Positions 1-11,603 are shown, numbered from the stretch's first letter. The stretch: 64,000 nt of DNA from Stenotrophomonas sp. SAM-B (GCF_013387485.1 NZ_JABBXB010000001.1:888001-952000), one strand, 5' to 3'. A program made the numbers and translations. The notes: generated from the letters alone by a model not told the origin.

Positions 1-639
1 CTGTCGGCCGAGGATGTCGACTTCGACGGCCGCCCGGAGCTGGTCGCGCGTGCCTCGGTGGGCATGGTCAACGAGGCGGTGGCGGTCTATCGCTACGACC
101 CGGTGCAGCAGCAGCTGGTCGCACTGGAACCGGTCTCGACCGACGGTGCGCAGTGCGGTGGCCTGATGGGCCTGACCGTGGACGCAGCGACCCGCACCCT
201 GGGCAGCAGCTGCCGCGGTGGCCCGATGTGGTACGTGGACCAGTACCGTTACGACGGCACGCGCCTGTATCTGTACCGCGCCGAACGCCTGTTGATGCTC
301 GACGAACTCCTCGAGCCCTACGTGCTCGTCAAGCAGACCGCCAACAGGGGGCCGCTGGCGGTCTGGAGCACCTTCGATCCTGCCGGCAAGGTGCTGGAGA
401 CCGCCATCGGCGATGGCCTGGAGGCGCCGCCCGCCGGCTCGCCGCTGGTCCCTGTTTCCGGCCGTGTGATGGCGGCAAGGCTGCCCTTGTACAGCCAGCC
501 AGGCGATGCCGCTACCAAGCGCTATCTGGTCCTGGACGACCGTGTGGAGCTGCTGGATGAGCGCGACGGCTGGGTGCAGGTGCGCTATGAGAATCCCACG
601 CGCGGTGCAGTGCGGGGATGGGTGAACACGCAGCCGTGA
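1..639 (+). CDS. Partial secreted-type protein with FG-GAP-like loop and C-terminal SH3 domain
   Basis: The reading frame is open from the first base, so the N-terminus lies outside the window; 212 codons are visible. Near the start there is a calcium-loop-like segment (DVDFDGRPEL) of the kind found in FG-GAP/VCBS repeats. Two cysteines (QCGG and SCRGG) could form a disulfide, which would suit an exported protein. The last 60 or so residues (from about GRVMAARLPLYSQPG to RGWVNTQP) have the look of a bacterial SH3 domain ending in a typical GWV strand. The arrangement resembles uncharacterised XAC2610-like proteins of Xanthomonadaceae. Function is unknown; peptidoglycan or protein binding by the SH3 part is inference. 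Confidence 0.7.
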   Translation: MSAEDVDFDGRPELVARASVGMVNEAVAVYRYDPVQQQLVALEPVSTDGAQCGGLMGLTVDAATRTLGSSCRGGPMWYVDQYRYDGTRLYLYRAERLLMLDELLEPYVLVKQTANRGPLAVWSTFDPAGKVLETAIGDGLEAPPAGSPLVPVSGRVMAARLPLYSQPGDAATKRYLVLDDRVELLDERDGWVQVRYENPTRGAVRGWVNTQP

Positions 640-711
640 ACGCGCAAACCCACATGAATGTCACTTGCCCGGTACTACGCTGACGCTTCCCCCTCGTCGT
701 GGAAGCATGTC

Positions 712-2433
712 ATGAGCAAGCGCGTTGCCGAGATCGTGGTTGAAACCCTGCAGGCCGCCGGTGTCCGACACTGTTACGGCATCGTCGGTGACACCCTCAA
801 CCATGTCACCGATGCCCTCCATCGCAGTGATATCGAATGGGTGCACATGCGGCATGAGGAGGTGGCCGCGTTCGCCGCCGGTGCCGAGTCGCTGATCAGC
901 GGGCAGCTCACGGCCTGCGCCGGCTCGTGCGGTCCGGGTGGCCTGCACTTCATCAACGGCGTGTTCGAAACGAATCGCAACCGCGCGCCGATGGTATTGA
1001 TCGCCAGCCAGGTGGTCACCGCCGAGCTCGGGATGGAGTTCCCGCAGGAAGTCGATTTCAAGGCCGTGTACAGCAGCTGCAGCGTGTTCTGCGAGCAGGT
1101 CCACAGCCCGGAGCAGGCGCGCCGCGTGGTGACCCTGGCGTGCCAGGCGGCGATCAGCCGTCGCGGTGTGGCCGTGGTGATTCTGCCGGCCGACATCAGC
1201 GAAGCCGAGGTCAAGCACGATCCGCCGTTCTCGGTGCACTACACCCAGCCGGTGCTGCGTCCGTCGGACGATGAACTCCAGCGCATCGCCGCGCTGATCG
1301 GTGAGGGAAAGCGCATCGGCATCTACGCGGGTGCGGGCTGCGAGCATGCGCATGACGCGCTGGTCGCGCTGGGTGCCAAGCTCAAGGCGCCGATCGCGCA
1401 TACCTCGCGCGCGAAGGATTTCGTCGAGTACGACAATCCGTACAACATGGGAATGACCGGCATCTTCGGCATCGAGTCCGGGTATCACACGCTGATGGCC
1501 TGCGACAGGCTGCTGCTGCTCGGCGCGGACTTCGCGTGGGGCCAGTACTACCCGGACAAGGCCACGCTGATCCAGGTGGATCGCGATGGCAGCCATCTTG
1601 GCCGCCGCCATCCGGTGAACCTGGGCGTGGTGGGCGACATCGGCCCGACCCTGGAGGCGTTGCTGCCGTTGCTGCCGGAGCGCGAGGACCGCAGCTTCCT
1701 GGACGAGTGCATGGAGCATCGCGAAAAGGCGTTGGCCACACGGGCCAAGGAAGAGCAGCCGGGCGAGGGCGAGCTGATCCACCCCCAGCATCTGACCGCG
1801 CTGATCGACCGCCACGCTGCGGACGACGCGCTGTTCACCGCCGACGGCGGCTCGCCGATGGTGTGGATCCTGCGCCATATCCGCGTCAATGGGCGCCGCC
1901 GCACGCTGACCAGCCTGCTGCACGGCACGATGGCCAATGCGATGCCGCAGGCGCTGGGCCTGCAGAAGGCCTATCCGGGCCGCCAGGTGATTTCGCTCTC
2001 AGGCGATGGTGGCCTGGCGATGCTGCTCGGCGATCTGCTCACCGCGGTGCAGGAAAACCTGCCGATCAAGGTGGTGGTCTACAACAACAGCTCGCTGAAC
2101 TTCGTCGAGCTGGAGCAGAAGGTCGAAGGCCTGCTGGACAACTACACCGACCTGCAGAACCCCGATTTCGGCCGCCTGGCCGAGGTGATCGGTTTCTACG
2201 GGCGCACCGTGACCCGCTCGGAGGACCTGGAGCAGGCGGTGCAGGACATCCTGGCCCACCCCGGCCCGGCGCTGCTGGACGTGCACACCAGCCCGACCGA
2301 GCTGGTGATGCCGCCGCAGGTGGAAGCCAAGCAGGTGGCCGGCACCGCGCTGTATGCGGCCAAGGCGCTGCTCAGCGGGCGGGTCGGGGATGTGCGGGAC
2401 CTGCTGGCCAACAACTTCCTCAACAAGCCCTGA
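712..2433 (+). CDS. poxB: Pyruvate dehydrogenase (quinone), thiamine-diphosphate dependent
   Basis: 573 residues, almost the length of E. coli PoxB (572). The enzyme decarboxylates pyruvate to acetate and CO2 and passes electrons to membrane ubiquinone. The conserved N-terminal catalytic glutamate lies at about residues 49-50 (RHEEVAAFAAGAE). The thiamine-diphosphate/Mg motif starts near residue 431 (GDGGLAMLLGDLLTA) and ends with the expected paired Asn (VVYNNSSLN). The central third is the FAD-binding transhydrogenase-like domain. I chose the ATG at 712 over one at 658 because GGAAG at 701-705 is well spaced and the protein then begins like the family. A sister enzyme such as acetolactate synthase is possible, but the motifs and length favour PoxB. 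Confidence 0.88.
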   Translation: MSKRVAEIVVETLQAAGVRHCYGIVGDTLNHVTDALHRSDIEWVHMRHEEVAAFAAGAESLISGQLTACAGSCGPGGLHFINGVFETNRNRAPMVLIASQVVTAELGMEFPQEVDFKAVYSSCSVFCEQVHSPEQARRVVTLACQAAISRRGVAVVILPADISEAEVKHDPPFSVHYTQPVLRPSDDELQRIAALIGEGKRIGIYAGAGCEHAHDALVALGAKLKAPIAHTSRAKDFVEYDNPYNMGMTGIFGIESGYHTLMACDRLLLLGADFAWGQYYPDKATLIQVDRDGSHLGRRHPVNLGVVGDIGPTLEALLPLLPEREDRSFLDECMEHREKALATRAKEEQPGEGELIHPQHLTALIDRHAADDALFTADGGSPMVWILRHIRVNGRRRTLTSLLHGTMANAMPQALGLQKAYPGRQVISLSGDGGLAMLLGDLLTAVQENLPIKVVVYNNSSLNFVELEQKVEGLLDNYTDLQNPDFGRLAEVIGFYGRTVTRSEDLEQAVQDILAHPGPALLDVHTSPTELVMPPQVEAKQVAGTALYAAKALLSGRVGDVRDLLANNFLNKP

Positions 2434-2447
2434 TCCGCACCCGTTCG

Positions 2448-2522
2448 GTAGTGCCGGCCGCTGGCCGGCTCGCGCCATTGCCTGAAGCATTCTGAAGGTG
2501 CCGGCCAGCGGCCGGCACTACC
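2448..2522. repeat. SMAG-type palindrome pair in inverted orientation
   Basis: Two GTAG-starting palindromes built on GTGCCGGCCGCTGGCCGGC face each other, at 2448-2470 and 2496-2522, about 25 bp apart. The pair can fold as two small hairpins or one long one. It lies just after the poxB stop and may end or stabilise that transcript. Confidence 0.85.
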
Positions 2523-2634
2523 GCGCGGTGGCGCGTCCCTACCGCGGACGTTTCCCGCCGTTCCATCCATGTGCCTGTTACTGGCGGCGGTGAGGCCCTA
2601 CCATCGGCTACCCCTCCCCACGGCCGTCCCCCGC

Positions 2635-4233
2635 ATGTCCGCCACTGCCCCCGTCCCCTCCGGACGCCCCCGCTGGTTCGTTGCCGGCGACCTCAACGGT
2701 TTCTTCGGCCTGGTGGTCGACAATCTGTCGATCCTCGGCTTCATCGCGATGGCCCTGGTCGGCATTTTCCAGTTCCCCGCGGATGTGGTGTTCGGCCGGA
2801 TGTTCCCGGGTACCGCCTTCGGCGTGCTGGTCGGCAACGTGCTCTACACCTGGATGGCACGACGCCTGGCCGCCCGCACCGGCCGCGACGATGTCACCGC
2901 GATGCCGCTGGGCCTGGATGCGCCGACCAGCATCGGCATGGCGCTGCTGGTGCTCGGCCCGGCCTTCCTCGCCTTCAAGGGGCAGGGGCTGGCCCCGCAC
3001 GATGCGGCCATCGCGACCTGGCAGCTGGGCATGGCCTCGCTGGTGATCATGGGCGTGCTCAAGGTGATCCTCTCGTTCTTCGGCGAAGCAGTCACCCGCG
3101 CACTGCCGCGTGCCTCGCTGCTCGGTTCCATCGCCGGCATCGCGATCGTGCTGATGGGGTTCCTGCCGCTGCTGGAAACGCTGCGCTCGCCCATCGTCGG
3201 CTTCGTCACGCTGGGCCTGCTGCTGTACGTGCTGATCGCCAAGCGGAAGCTGCCGATCCGCGCGCCCGGCGTGCTGGTCGCGTTCGTGTTCGGCACGATT
3301 CTGTACTACGGCCTTGGGCTTGCCGGGCTGGGCGCCCCGGGCTTCAAGGTGCCCGAGTGGGTGCCGCCGCAGGTGGTGCTGCCGTGGCCGACGCTGGGCT
3401 TCATCGACGGCCTGCCGACCGCGATCACCTACCTGCCGCTGCTGCTGCCGTTCGGCCTGCTGATGGTGGTGGGTGGCATCAACGTCTCCGAGAGTGCACG
3501 CGCTGCCGGTGACGACTACCGCACCCGCGACATCCTGCTGGTGGAAGCGATCGCCACGCTGGTGGCCGGCTTCTGCGGCGGTGTAGCGCAGACCACGCCT
3601 TACATCGGCCAGCCGGCCTACAAGCACATGGGCGCGCGCAGCGGCTACACGCTGCTGACCGGCCTGTTCGTCGGCATCGGCGGCATGCTGGGGGTGATCT
3701 CCGGGCTGGTGCAGTGGCTGCCGCTGGCGGTGCTGGCGCCGATCATCGTGTACGTGGCGATCGACATCACCACCCAGGCCTTCCAGGCCACGCCGCGCGA
3801 GCATGCCGGGGCGATGGTGCTGGGCTTCCTGCCCTCGGTCGCCTACCTGCTGGCGATCAAGGCGCCGGGCTGGATCGCACCGGAGCAGCTGGTGGCCTTG
3901 ACCACCACGCTGGACGGGCACGGCCTGCCCGAGCTGGCGGTGATCTTCACCCTGGGCAATGGCTTCATCATCACCTCGATGCTGTGGATCGCGGCGGTGG
4001 TGGCGATGATCGACGGGAAGCTGCTGCGCGCGTCCGGGTTCCTGCTGGTGGCCGCCGCGCTGACGCTGTTCGGCCTGATCCACTCGGTGGACCCGCGCGG
4101 TGGGATCTACCTGCCGTGGCAGCTGGAAGGCCTGCCGAAGATCATCAGCTGGCAGTTTGCAGGCGCGTATGTGGCGCTGGCAGGGTTGCTGGCGCTGTTG
4201 TCGCTGCAGAAGCAGCCTGCTGAGCGGACCTGA
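2635..4233 (+). CDS. NCS2-family (xanthine/uracil-type) permease
   Basis: 532 residues from the ATG at 2635. Hydrophobic almost throughout, with 12 or more membrane spans. The family-like opening is WFVAGDLNGFFGLVVDNLSI, followed by a TAMPLGLDAPTSIGMALL segment and a QTTPYIGQPAYKHMGARSGYT segment. These match the large nucleobase/ascorbate-type (NCS2) permeases, more exactly an uncharacterised branch often labelled xanthine/uracil/vitamin C permease. The substrate cannot be read from sequence. An in-frame ATG at 2569 would add 22 polar residues unlike the family, so I prefer 2635. The gene is flanked on both sides by repeats and appears monocistronic. Confidence 0.8.
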   Translation: MSATAPVPSGRPRWFVAGDLNGFFGLVVDNLSILGFIAMALVGIFQFPADVVFGRMFPGTAFGVLVGNVLYTWMARRLAARTGRDDVTAMPLGLDAPTSIGMALLVLGPAFLAFKGQGLAPHDAAIATWQLGMASLVIMGVLKVILSFFGEAVTRALPRASLLGSIAGIAIVLMGFLPLLETLRSPIVGFVTLGLLLYVLIAKRKLPIRAPGVLVAFVFGTILYYGLGLAGLGAPGFKVPEWVPPQVVLPWPTLGFIDGLPTAITYLPLLLPFGLLMVVGGINVSESARAAGDDYRTRDILLVEAIATLVAGFCGGVAQTTPYIGQPAYKHMGARSGYTLLTGLFVGIGGMLGVISGLVQWLPLAVLAPIIVYVAIDITTQAFQATPREHAGAMVLGFLPSVAYLLAIKAPGWIAPEQLVALTTTLDGHGLPELAVIFTLGNGFIITSMLWIAAVVAMIDGKLLRASGFLLVAAALTLFGLIHSVDPRGGIYLPWQLEGLPKIISWQFAGAYVALAGLLALLSLQKQPAERT

Positions 4234-4261
4234 CGCTCAGGCTGCGGCACGTCGAACGGGT

Positions 4262-4438
4262 GTAGTGCCGGCCGCTGGCCGGCTGCTCTACTGCGGAGCC
4301 TACCGGCTCACGACCAACGGTCGTGAGCTACCGGATGGAATGGGTGCGTTGCGGAGCCGGCCAGCGGCCGGCACTACCTGGCTCACGACCCTACCTGCGC
4401 TCACGACCCAACCTGCGCTCACGACCAACGGTCGTGAG
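4262..4438. repeat. Nested cluster of GTAG palindromes and CTCACGACC repeats
   Basis: A SMAG-type palindrome at 4262-4283 and an inverted partner at 4356-4377 enclose a second palindrome (CTCACGACC AAC GGTCGTGAG, 4307-4327). After the partner come two half copies starting CTCACGACC (about 4382 and 4400) and another full copy at 4418-4438. This looks like one repeat family inserted next to or into another. It fills the gap between two convergent genes. Confidence 0.8.
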
Positions 4439-4467
4439 CTACCGGGTGGAGGCGGGCCGGCGAGGGA

Positions 4468-5178
4468 TCAGGCTTCGCCATCCAGCTCCGGGTAGTGCCG
4501 GAAGATGCCGTTGGTGTTGAAGGCCAGGCGCCGTTCGGAGGCCAGATAGGCGGCGATGTTGGGCCGGGTTTCCACGCGGTCCTTCAACGCGCGCAGCTGC
4601 GGCAGCGTCGGCCACAGCGCCTGCATGCGGCGCGGGAACATGTACTCCAGCCCGCTCAGCAGCTGGAACAGCGACAGATCGACGTAGGAATGCTCCCGCA
4701 GCGGATGCCTCCCGCCGTTGTGCTTGAGCACGTTCTCGAAGTACCCCAGGAACTTCGGCATGCGTTCGCTCCGCATCGATTCGGCGCGCGCCTTGGCTTC
4801 GCGCTTCTGGTCGTCGTAGTACTTCGAGGCGGCGATCGGGTGATGGGTGTCGTGCACCTCGGCGACCAGATCGGCGATGGTCAGCTGCAACTGCAGTGCC
4901 TGCTGTCGCCGCGAGCTGGCATCGGGAACGAGGCCCAGTTCCGGTCCCAGATGGTCGAGGATCGCACCGACCTGGGCGATCACTTGCCGCCCGGTGCGCA
5001 GAAACGGCGGGGCAAACGGCTGCAGGCCTTCGACCTTGCCATCCAGGTACGGCTGCATCACCGCATCGCCATGGACCCGCGCCATGTCCGTGTAGCCCGC
5101 ACCGGCGTCTTCCAGCGCCAGCCGCACGAACTCGCCGCGGCCCTGGATGCCGGTCCAGTAATACAGTTCGTAATGCAT
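4468..5178 (-). CDS. Glutathione S-transferase family protein
   Basis: 236 residues. The N-terminal thioredoxin-like half begins MHYELYYWTGIQGRGEFVRLAL, with the tyrosine pair (about residues 6-7) that usually activates glutathione and the GRGE(F/P)VRL pattern of sigma/alpha-like GSTs. An all-helical C-terminal half follows (ADLVAEVHDTHHPIA, SYVDLSLFQLLSGLEY). The family conjugates glutathione to electrophiles or reduces peroxides in the cytoplasm. The open frame continues far upstream without a stop, but only from the ATG at 5178 does the protein match the family; the rest is antisense to the protease gene. The gene is convergent with the permease. Physiological substrate unknown. Confidence 0.88.
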   Translation of the reverse strand: MHYELYYWTGIQGRGEFVRLALEDAGAGYTDMARVHGDAVMQPYLDGKVEGLQPFAPPFLRTGRQVIAQVGAILDHLGPELGLVPDASSRRQQALQLQLTIADLVAEVHDTHHPIAASKYYDDQKREAKARAESMRSERMPKFLGYFENVLKHNGGRHPLREHSYVDLSLFQLLSGLEYMFPRRMQALWPTLPQLRALKDRVETRPNIAAYLASERRLAFNTNGIFRHYPELDGEA

Positions 5179-5292
5179 GCAGTCACTCCGTGCGGAACCG
5201 GCCCCCAGCATCGCGCGCGCGGACGAAAGCAGGCGTGAGCGCAGCGTGGTTCCCGTGCTAGGGTCGAGCGGGGACGTTGACGGGAGTACGGG

Positions 5293-6609
5293 ATGCGGAT
5301 GTGGGTACTGGGCGCGTGCGTGGCGATGCTGCCGGCCACCGTGGCGGCCGATCCGGTGGCGCTCCACGATGGGTTCGGCTACAGCGATGCGGTGCTGCGT
5401 GCGGAGCTGACGACGCTGCGCGGCATGAGCGGCGCGTCCGGCCCGCGCCGCCATCTCGGCGCGGCGGGCTACCACCGCGTCCGCGGAGAGCTGGATGCCT
5501 CCAACCGTGCCGCACGCCAGTGCTTGGCCGAAACCGCCGATGCACCGCCGGCGCTGCAGGGCCTGGCCTTCCTGTGCGAATCCACCCTGGCCGGCAATGC
5601 GCTGATCGAGGGCGATATCGCGCAGTGGGCGAGCCTGATGCTGCGCGTGCGCGCGGACTACCAGCGCACCATCGTGCCGATGCTCACGCCCGGTGATGAA
5701 GTGCCCGATGTCACCCGGCCCGCGTTCGCGGCGTTCACGGCCTGGCCACGCAGCGCGCTGCCGGTGGCCGAGCGCGGGCAGGACGTGGACGTGCCGATCC
5801 AGTTCAGCAATGAACTGCCCTCGGTTACGGTGACGCTGCATGGCAGCCGCGATGGCGCTGTCGTCGCCCACGAAGCCTCTTTCATCATCGACACCGGTGC
5901 GCCGCGTTCGCATATCAGCCGCGCCCTGGCCGAATCGCTGGGACTGGCGGTTACCGGCAACTTCGTGGTGTCGCGCATCGTCGGGGACGAGATCCAGCAG
6001 GCGGGGCTGGCCGCGCCGATCGATATCGAACTCGGTGGCCAGCGCGTGCGCGATGTGTCGTTCAACAGCGAAGCCGCGCGTGAGCTCAACCTGATCGGCC
6101 TGGACGTGCTGCGCGCGCTGGGGCCGGTCCGCCTGTCCCGCGAAACATTGACGCTGCTGGGGTCGCACACGCCGGCTGCCTGCACGCGCCGGATGGTGTT
6201 CACCTCGTCGCTGTGGGGGCCGTTCCAGCAGGTCCGCTATCCGATCCGGGGCCGCGAGGCTCACCTGATGCTGGTCGATACCGGCTTCCACGGAGCCTTC
6301 CAGATGCGCGGCGCGCCGCGCTCGTCGGTACCGGCCGCGGCGATCCAGCGCCGGAACGTGATCACCACGCGCGGCGCGGAGGACATCGAGTACGCCCCGG
6401 CCAGCACGCCGCTGCAGATCACCGACACGCCGGTCGCGATTCCGGTGGATATCGCCTTCCAGCCGCCGGACCTGTTCCCGTCGTCGTGGCGGATCGGCTA
6501 CGGCGTCACCGGGGGCTATGACGTGGCGCTGGACCTGCCCGCCGGCCTCGGCTGCCTGGTGCCGCGCCCGGCCGCACCGCCGGTGCTGGGGCGGCCGCCG
6601 AGCGCGTGA
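5293..6609 (+). CDS. Exported aspartic protease (retropepsin-like) with two DTG motifs
   Basis: 438 residues with an N-terminal signal peptide (MRMWVLGACVAMLPATVAA). Two catalytic-type aspartate motifs are visible. The first is ASFIIDTGAPRSHIS, about one third of the way into the chain, followed by a long beta-rich segment. The second is LMLVDTGFHGAFQM in the C-terminal half. Bacterial retropepsin-like proteins usually carry one DTG per chain and dimerise; two in one chain suggests an intramolecular pseudo-dimer, as in pepsin. Predicted location is the periplasm. The gene stands alone between the GST gene (divergent) and clpB. Substrate unknown. The second DTG lacks the usual following S/A/P and could be non-catalytic. 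Confidence 0.7.
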   Translation: MRMWVLGACVAMLPATVAADPVALHDGFGYSDAVLRAELTTLRGMSGASGPRRHLGAAGYHRVRGELDASNRAARQCLAETADAPPALQGLAFLCESTLAGNALIEGDIAQWASLMLRVRADYQRTIVPMLTPGDEVPDVTRPAFAAFTAWPRSALPVAERGQDVDVPIQFSNELPSVTVTLHGSRDGAVVAHEASFIIDTGAPRSHISRALAESLGLAVTGNFVVSRIVGDEIQQAGLAAPIDIELGGQRVRDVSFNSEAARELNLIGLDVLRALGPVRLSRETLTLLGSHTPAACTRRMVFTSSLWGPFQQVRYPIRGREAHLMLVDTGFHGAFQMRGAPRSSVPAAAIQRRNVITTRGAEDIEYAPASTPLQITDTPVAIPVDIAFQPPDLFPSSWRIGYGVTGGYDVALDLPAGLGCLVPRPAAPPVLGRPPSA

Positions 6610-6683
6610 AGGCCTGCGCGGCCGGGGGGGGCGAAAAGGGCTGTGGGAAGGCCGACGGTGGCTGAATCGGCATCTCATCTACC

Positions 6684-6711
6684 CTTGAAACACGCCCACG
6701 TAACCGCATCT
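6684..6711 (+). promoter_or_regulatory. Heat-shock (sigma-32) promoter of clpB
   Basis: CTTGAAA at 6684-6690 is followed after 13 bp by CCGCATCT (6704-6711). This closely matches the RpoH -35 (CTTGAAA) and -10 (CCCCATnT) boxes, with one mismatch in the -10. It lies about 50 bp upstream of the clpB start, as expected for a heat-shock promoter. Confidence 0.8.
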
Positions 6712-6762
6712 GACTGAGAGTGCTGGCACGGCCAGCTCCCGTTTACATCGAGGACAAGAATC

Positions 6763-9348
<2,586 letters not shown>

Positions 9349-9360
9349 AGGGACGGAATC

Positions 9361-9403
9361 CCTCGAGACACGGCCCGGCGGCGGAAGCTGCCGGGCCTCG
9401 AGG
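9361..9403. terminator. Hairpin between convergent clpB and MipA-like gene
   Basis: Outer arms CCTCGA/TCGAGG and inner arms GGCCCGGC/GCCGGGCC form a strong hairpin directly after the clpB stop and just before the end of the opposing gene. There is no run of T, so intrinsic termination is uncertain. Confidence 0.5.
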
Positions 9404-9404
9404 G

Positions 9405-10205
9405 CTACCAGCGGTACTGGTAGCCGCTCATCGCCCCCAGCTGGGTCTGCTTCTGCACGATCGGGCTGTCGGCCGCGTCGCCGAGCAGGCGCGTGCCTTC
9501 CACGCCGATGAACCAGCTGCTGCTTGCATCGATCGGCCGCACCCATTTCAGCCCCATCCCCGCGCTGGTCAGCCCGGCCGACTGTTTGCGCTGGGCGAAG
9601 CCACTGCGCGCCGACTGCGCCTCGCTCACCCCGTACCAGGTCTGCACGTAGCCGGCATCGCCGTACTCGGCGGACACGCTCGCGCCCAGGCTGCCGCCGG
9701 CCACATCGAACAAGGGGACTTCCAGCGACAGCGCCACGCGCCGGGTAGCCAGTCCATTGTCGCCGCGGTCCGAGTCTTTGGGCGCATGCTGCACGCTGGC
9801 ACTCAACACCGTCGGTCCGATCGAAAGACTGCCATCCACGCCGACCAGCGCCCGTGTGCGGATCTCGCCCATGCCACGAAGATGGTCGGAGCCCCCCAGC
9901 AGCGAGTCCCGGTCGCGCCGACTGGCGCTGCCACCGAGATAGGCGCGGACGCTGGCGCGATCGCCCAGCGTGGTACCCCAGCCCAGCCCGCTGCTACCCA
10001 GAAACCAGCCGCCGGGCGCGCTGACCTCGAATCCCAGCTGCGGCACGCCGGTGTAATCCTCGCTGCCGCTATAGCGCGGCGCCACACCGCCGCCGACGAT
10101 CACTTGAAACCCCCAGCGGTCAGGTACAGGCGTAGCTGCCTGGGCGGGGGCCACGGACATCAGGCTCAGCGGAGCCAAGGCGAGGATCATGCAAATCGAA
10201 TTCAT
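9405..10205 (-). CDS. MipA/OmpV-like outer-membrane protein
   Basis: 266 residues with a signal peptide (MNSICMILALAPLSLMSVAPAQA). The mature part has alternating hydrophobic/polar beta strands rich in Gly and aromatic residues and ends in a typical barrel terminus (GAMSGYQYRW). The segments GFQVIVGGGVAPRYSGSEDY and VGVEGTRLLGDAADSPIVQKQTQ match the MipA/OmpV family, outer-membrane barrels linked to murein-synthesis scaffolding or small-molecule responses. The ATG at 10205 is preferred over one at 10235 because it gives a clean signal peptide. The two-component genes lie next to it on the same strand, further upstream, so control by that pair is possible but not shown. Confidence 0.75.
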   Translation of the reverse strand: MNSICMILALAPLSLMSVAPAQAATPVPDRWGFQVIVGGGVAPRYSGSEDYTGVPQLGFEVSAPGGWFLGSSGLGWGTTLGDRASVRAYLGGSASRRDRDSLLGGSDHLRGMGEIRTRALVGVDGSLSIGPTVLSASVQHAPKDSDRGDNGLATRRVALSLEVPLFDVAGGSLGASVSAEYGDAGYVQTWYGVSEAQSARSGFAQRKQSAGLTSAGMGLKWVRPIDASSSWFIGVEGTRLLGDAADSPIVQKQTQLGAMSGYQYRW

Positions 10206-10313
10206 GCGGGTGCTCTGAAAGGGGAGGGACGCCATCTTGGCGAGGCGACCGCTGCCGTTCTTTCCGCATTTGTAGGAGAGTTGTAATCAGATGTAACCGG
10301 GTCCGGCGGCGGT

Positions 10314-11600
10314 TCAGCCTCGGGCGCACGGCCAGCGGATTTCCAACCGTGCGCCGCCCAGCGAGGCGCGCGATACCACCACACTCCCATGATGGCGCTC
10401 GGCGATGCGACGCGCGATCGCCAGGCCCAGCCCGAAGCCGCCCGTGTCGCGGTTGCGGCTGTCGTCGAGCCGGGTGAACGGCTGCAGCACGCGAAGGCGG
10501 TCGGCCTCGGCGATGCCTTCGCCGTCATCGTCCACGCGCAGGCAGCAGTCATCGTCGGTCTGCAGCAGACTCACCTGCACCTGGCTGCGTGCATGGCGCA
10601 GCGCGTTGCAGACCAGGTTGCTCAGGGCCAGTTGCATCAAACGCGCGTCGACGTGCAGGCTGGCTGCATCGCAGCGGCACAGCGCCAGTCCGATACCGGT
10701 GGCAGCCGCGTCGCGGAGTGGGTCTGCCAGGCTGTCCTGCAACCAGCGCAGTGCGTCGACGGCGGGCCAGCGACGGTCATCGTCGCGATGTTCCAACCGT
10801 TCGTACGCCAGCAGTTCGTTGACCAGCCGGTTGAGTTCGGCCAGATCGGCGCGCATGCCCTGCAGCAGGGCCGGTCGGCGCTCCTCGCTTGCCTCTTCGA
10901 CCAGATCCAGCCCGAACGCCAGGCGCGCGACCGGTGTGCGCAGTTCGTGCGATACCGCATGGGTCAGGTCACGTTGGCCCTGCACCAGGTCGGCCACCCG
11001 CCTCGCCATCCGGTTGGAATGCTCCACGATCACCCGGATCTGCGAACGCGGCGATACCTGCGCTCGCGCGTGCAGGTCGCCGGCCCCGATGCGGTCGGCA
11101 TGCCCGCGCAGGATTTCCAGATCACGCCACAGCAACCGCACCCACAGGAAGATGCTCGCGCCCAACAGCGACAGCACGCTGACGTAGGCGAGTATCGTCA
11201 TGTGCAGAGTCATGGAAACCTCACCGGGCAGGCGCAGGCTCAGCCAGCGTCCTTCTGCGCCGTCGATCGGCAACAGCACCCACTGGAAGGCGTCACGGAC
11301 CACGAAGCCGTGCGCGCGCAGCGCCGCCTGCTCGTCGGCGGAGACGGTGGGCGGCGTATCGAGCAGGGACAAGGCGATGCCGTAATGCGGCTGCCACTGC
11401 GCCAGCTGTTGGCGCTGTTGCGCCCGGTCGCGACCGGCCAGGCCCTCGCGCAGGGTGTGCACCTGGCCCCGCAACTGCTGCACGAAGAGCGCGTCCTGCA
11501 CCGGCGAGTAGATCCGGTCCAGCAGCAGGTTCAGGCCAAGCACCGACACGACGAAGCAGGCGCCGGTAATCAGCCACAGGCGCAGGAACAATCGAATCAC
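10314..11600 (-). CDS. Membrane sensor histidine kinase, RstB/EnvZ type
   Basis: 428 residues starting with GTG at 11600. Two membrane spans (about residues 5-27 and 133-155) enclose a periplasmic sensor loop; a HAMP-like linker follows (LWRDLEILRGHADRIGAGDL). The phospho-acceptor motif is HAVSHELRTPVARL, and the ATPase domain has N, G1 and G2 boxes (LVCNALRHA, VDDDGEGI, GGFGLGLAIA). The gene begins three bases after the stop of the response-regulator gene, so the two are co-transcribed and probably translationally coupled. The signal is unknown; overall layout and the short sensor loop resemble RstB-type kinases. The frame ends just before the promoter region of the MipA-like gene. Confidence 0.9.
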   Translation of the reverse strand: MIRLFLRLWLITGACFVVSVLGLNLLLDRIYSPVQDALFVQQLRGQVHTLREGLAGRDRAQQRQQLAQWQPHYGIALSLLDTPPTVSADEQAALRAHGFVVRDAFQWVLLPIDGAEGRWLSLRLPGEVSMTLHMTILAYVSVLSLLGASIFLWVRLLWRDLEILRGHADRIGAGDLHARAQVSPRSQIRVIVEHSNRMARRVADLVQGQRDLTHAVSHELRTPVARLAFGLDLVEEASEERRPALLQGMRADLAELNRLVNELLAYERLEHRDDDRRWPAVDALRWLQDSLADPLRDAAATGIGLALCRCDAASLHVDARLMQLALSNLVCNALRHARSQVQVSLLQTDDDCCLRVDDDGEGIAEADRLRVLQPFTRLDDSRNRDTGGFGLGLAIARRIAERHHGSVVVSRASLGGARLEIRWPCARG

Positions 11601-11603
11601 GGC

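Noticed and set aside
4468..6678. Single 736-codon minus-strand frame
   Set aside because: Only the last 236 codons match a family (GST); the rest is antisense to the aspartic protease and lacks stops because of high GC.
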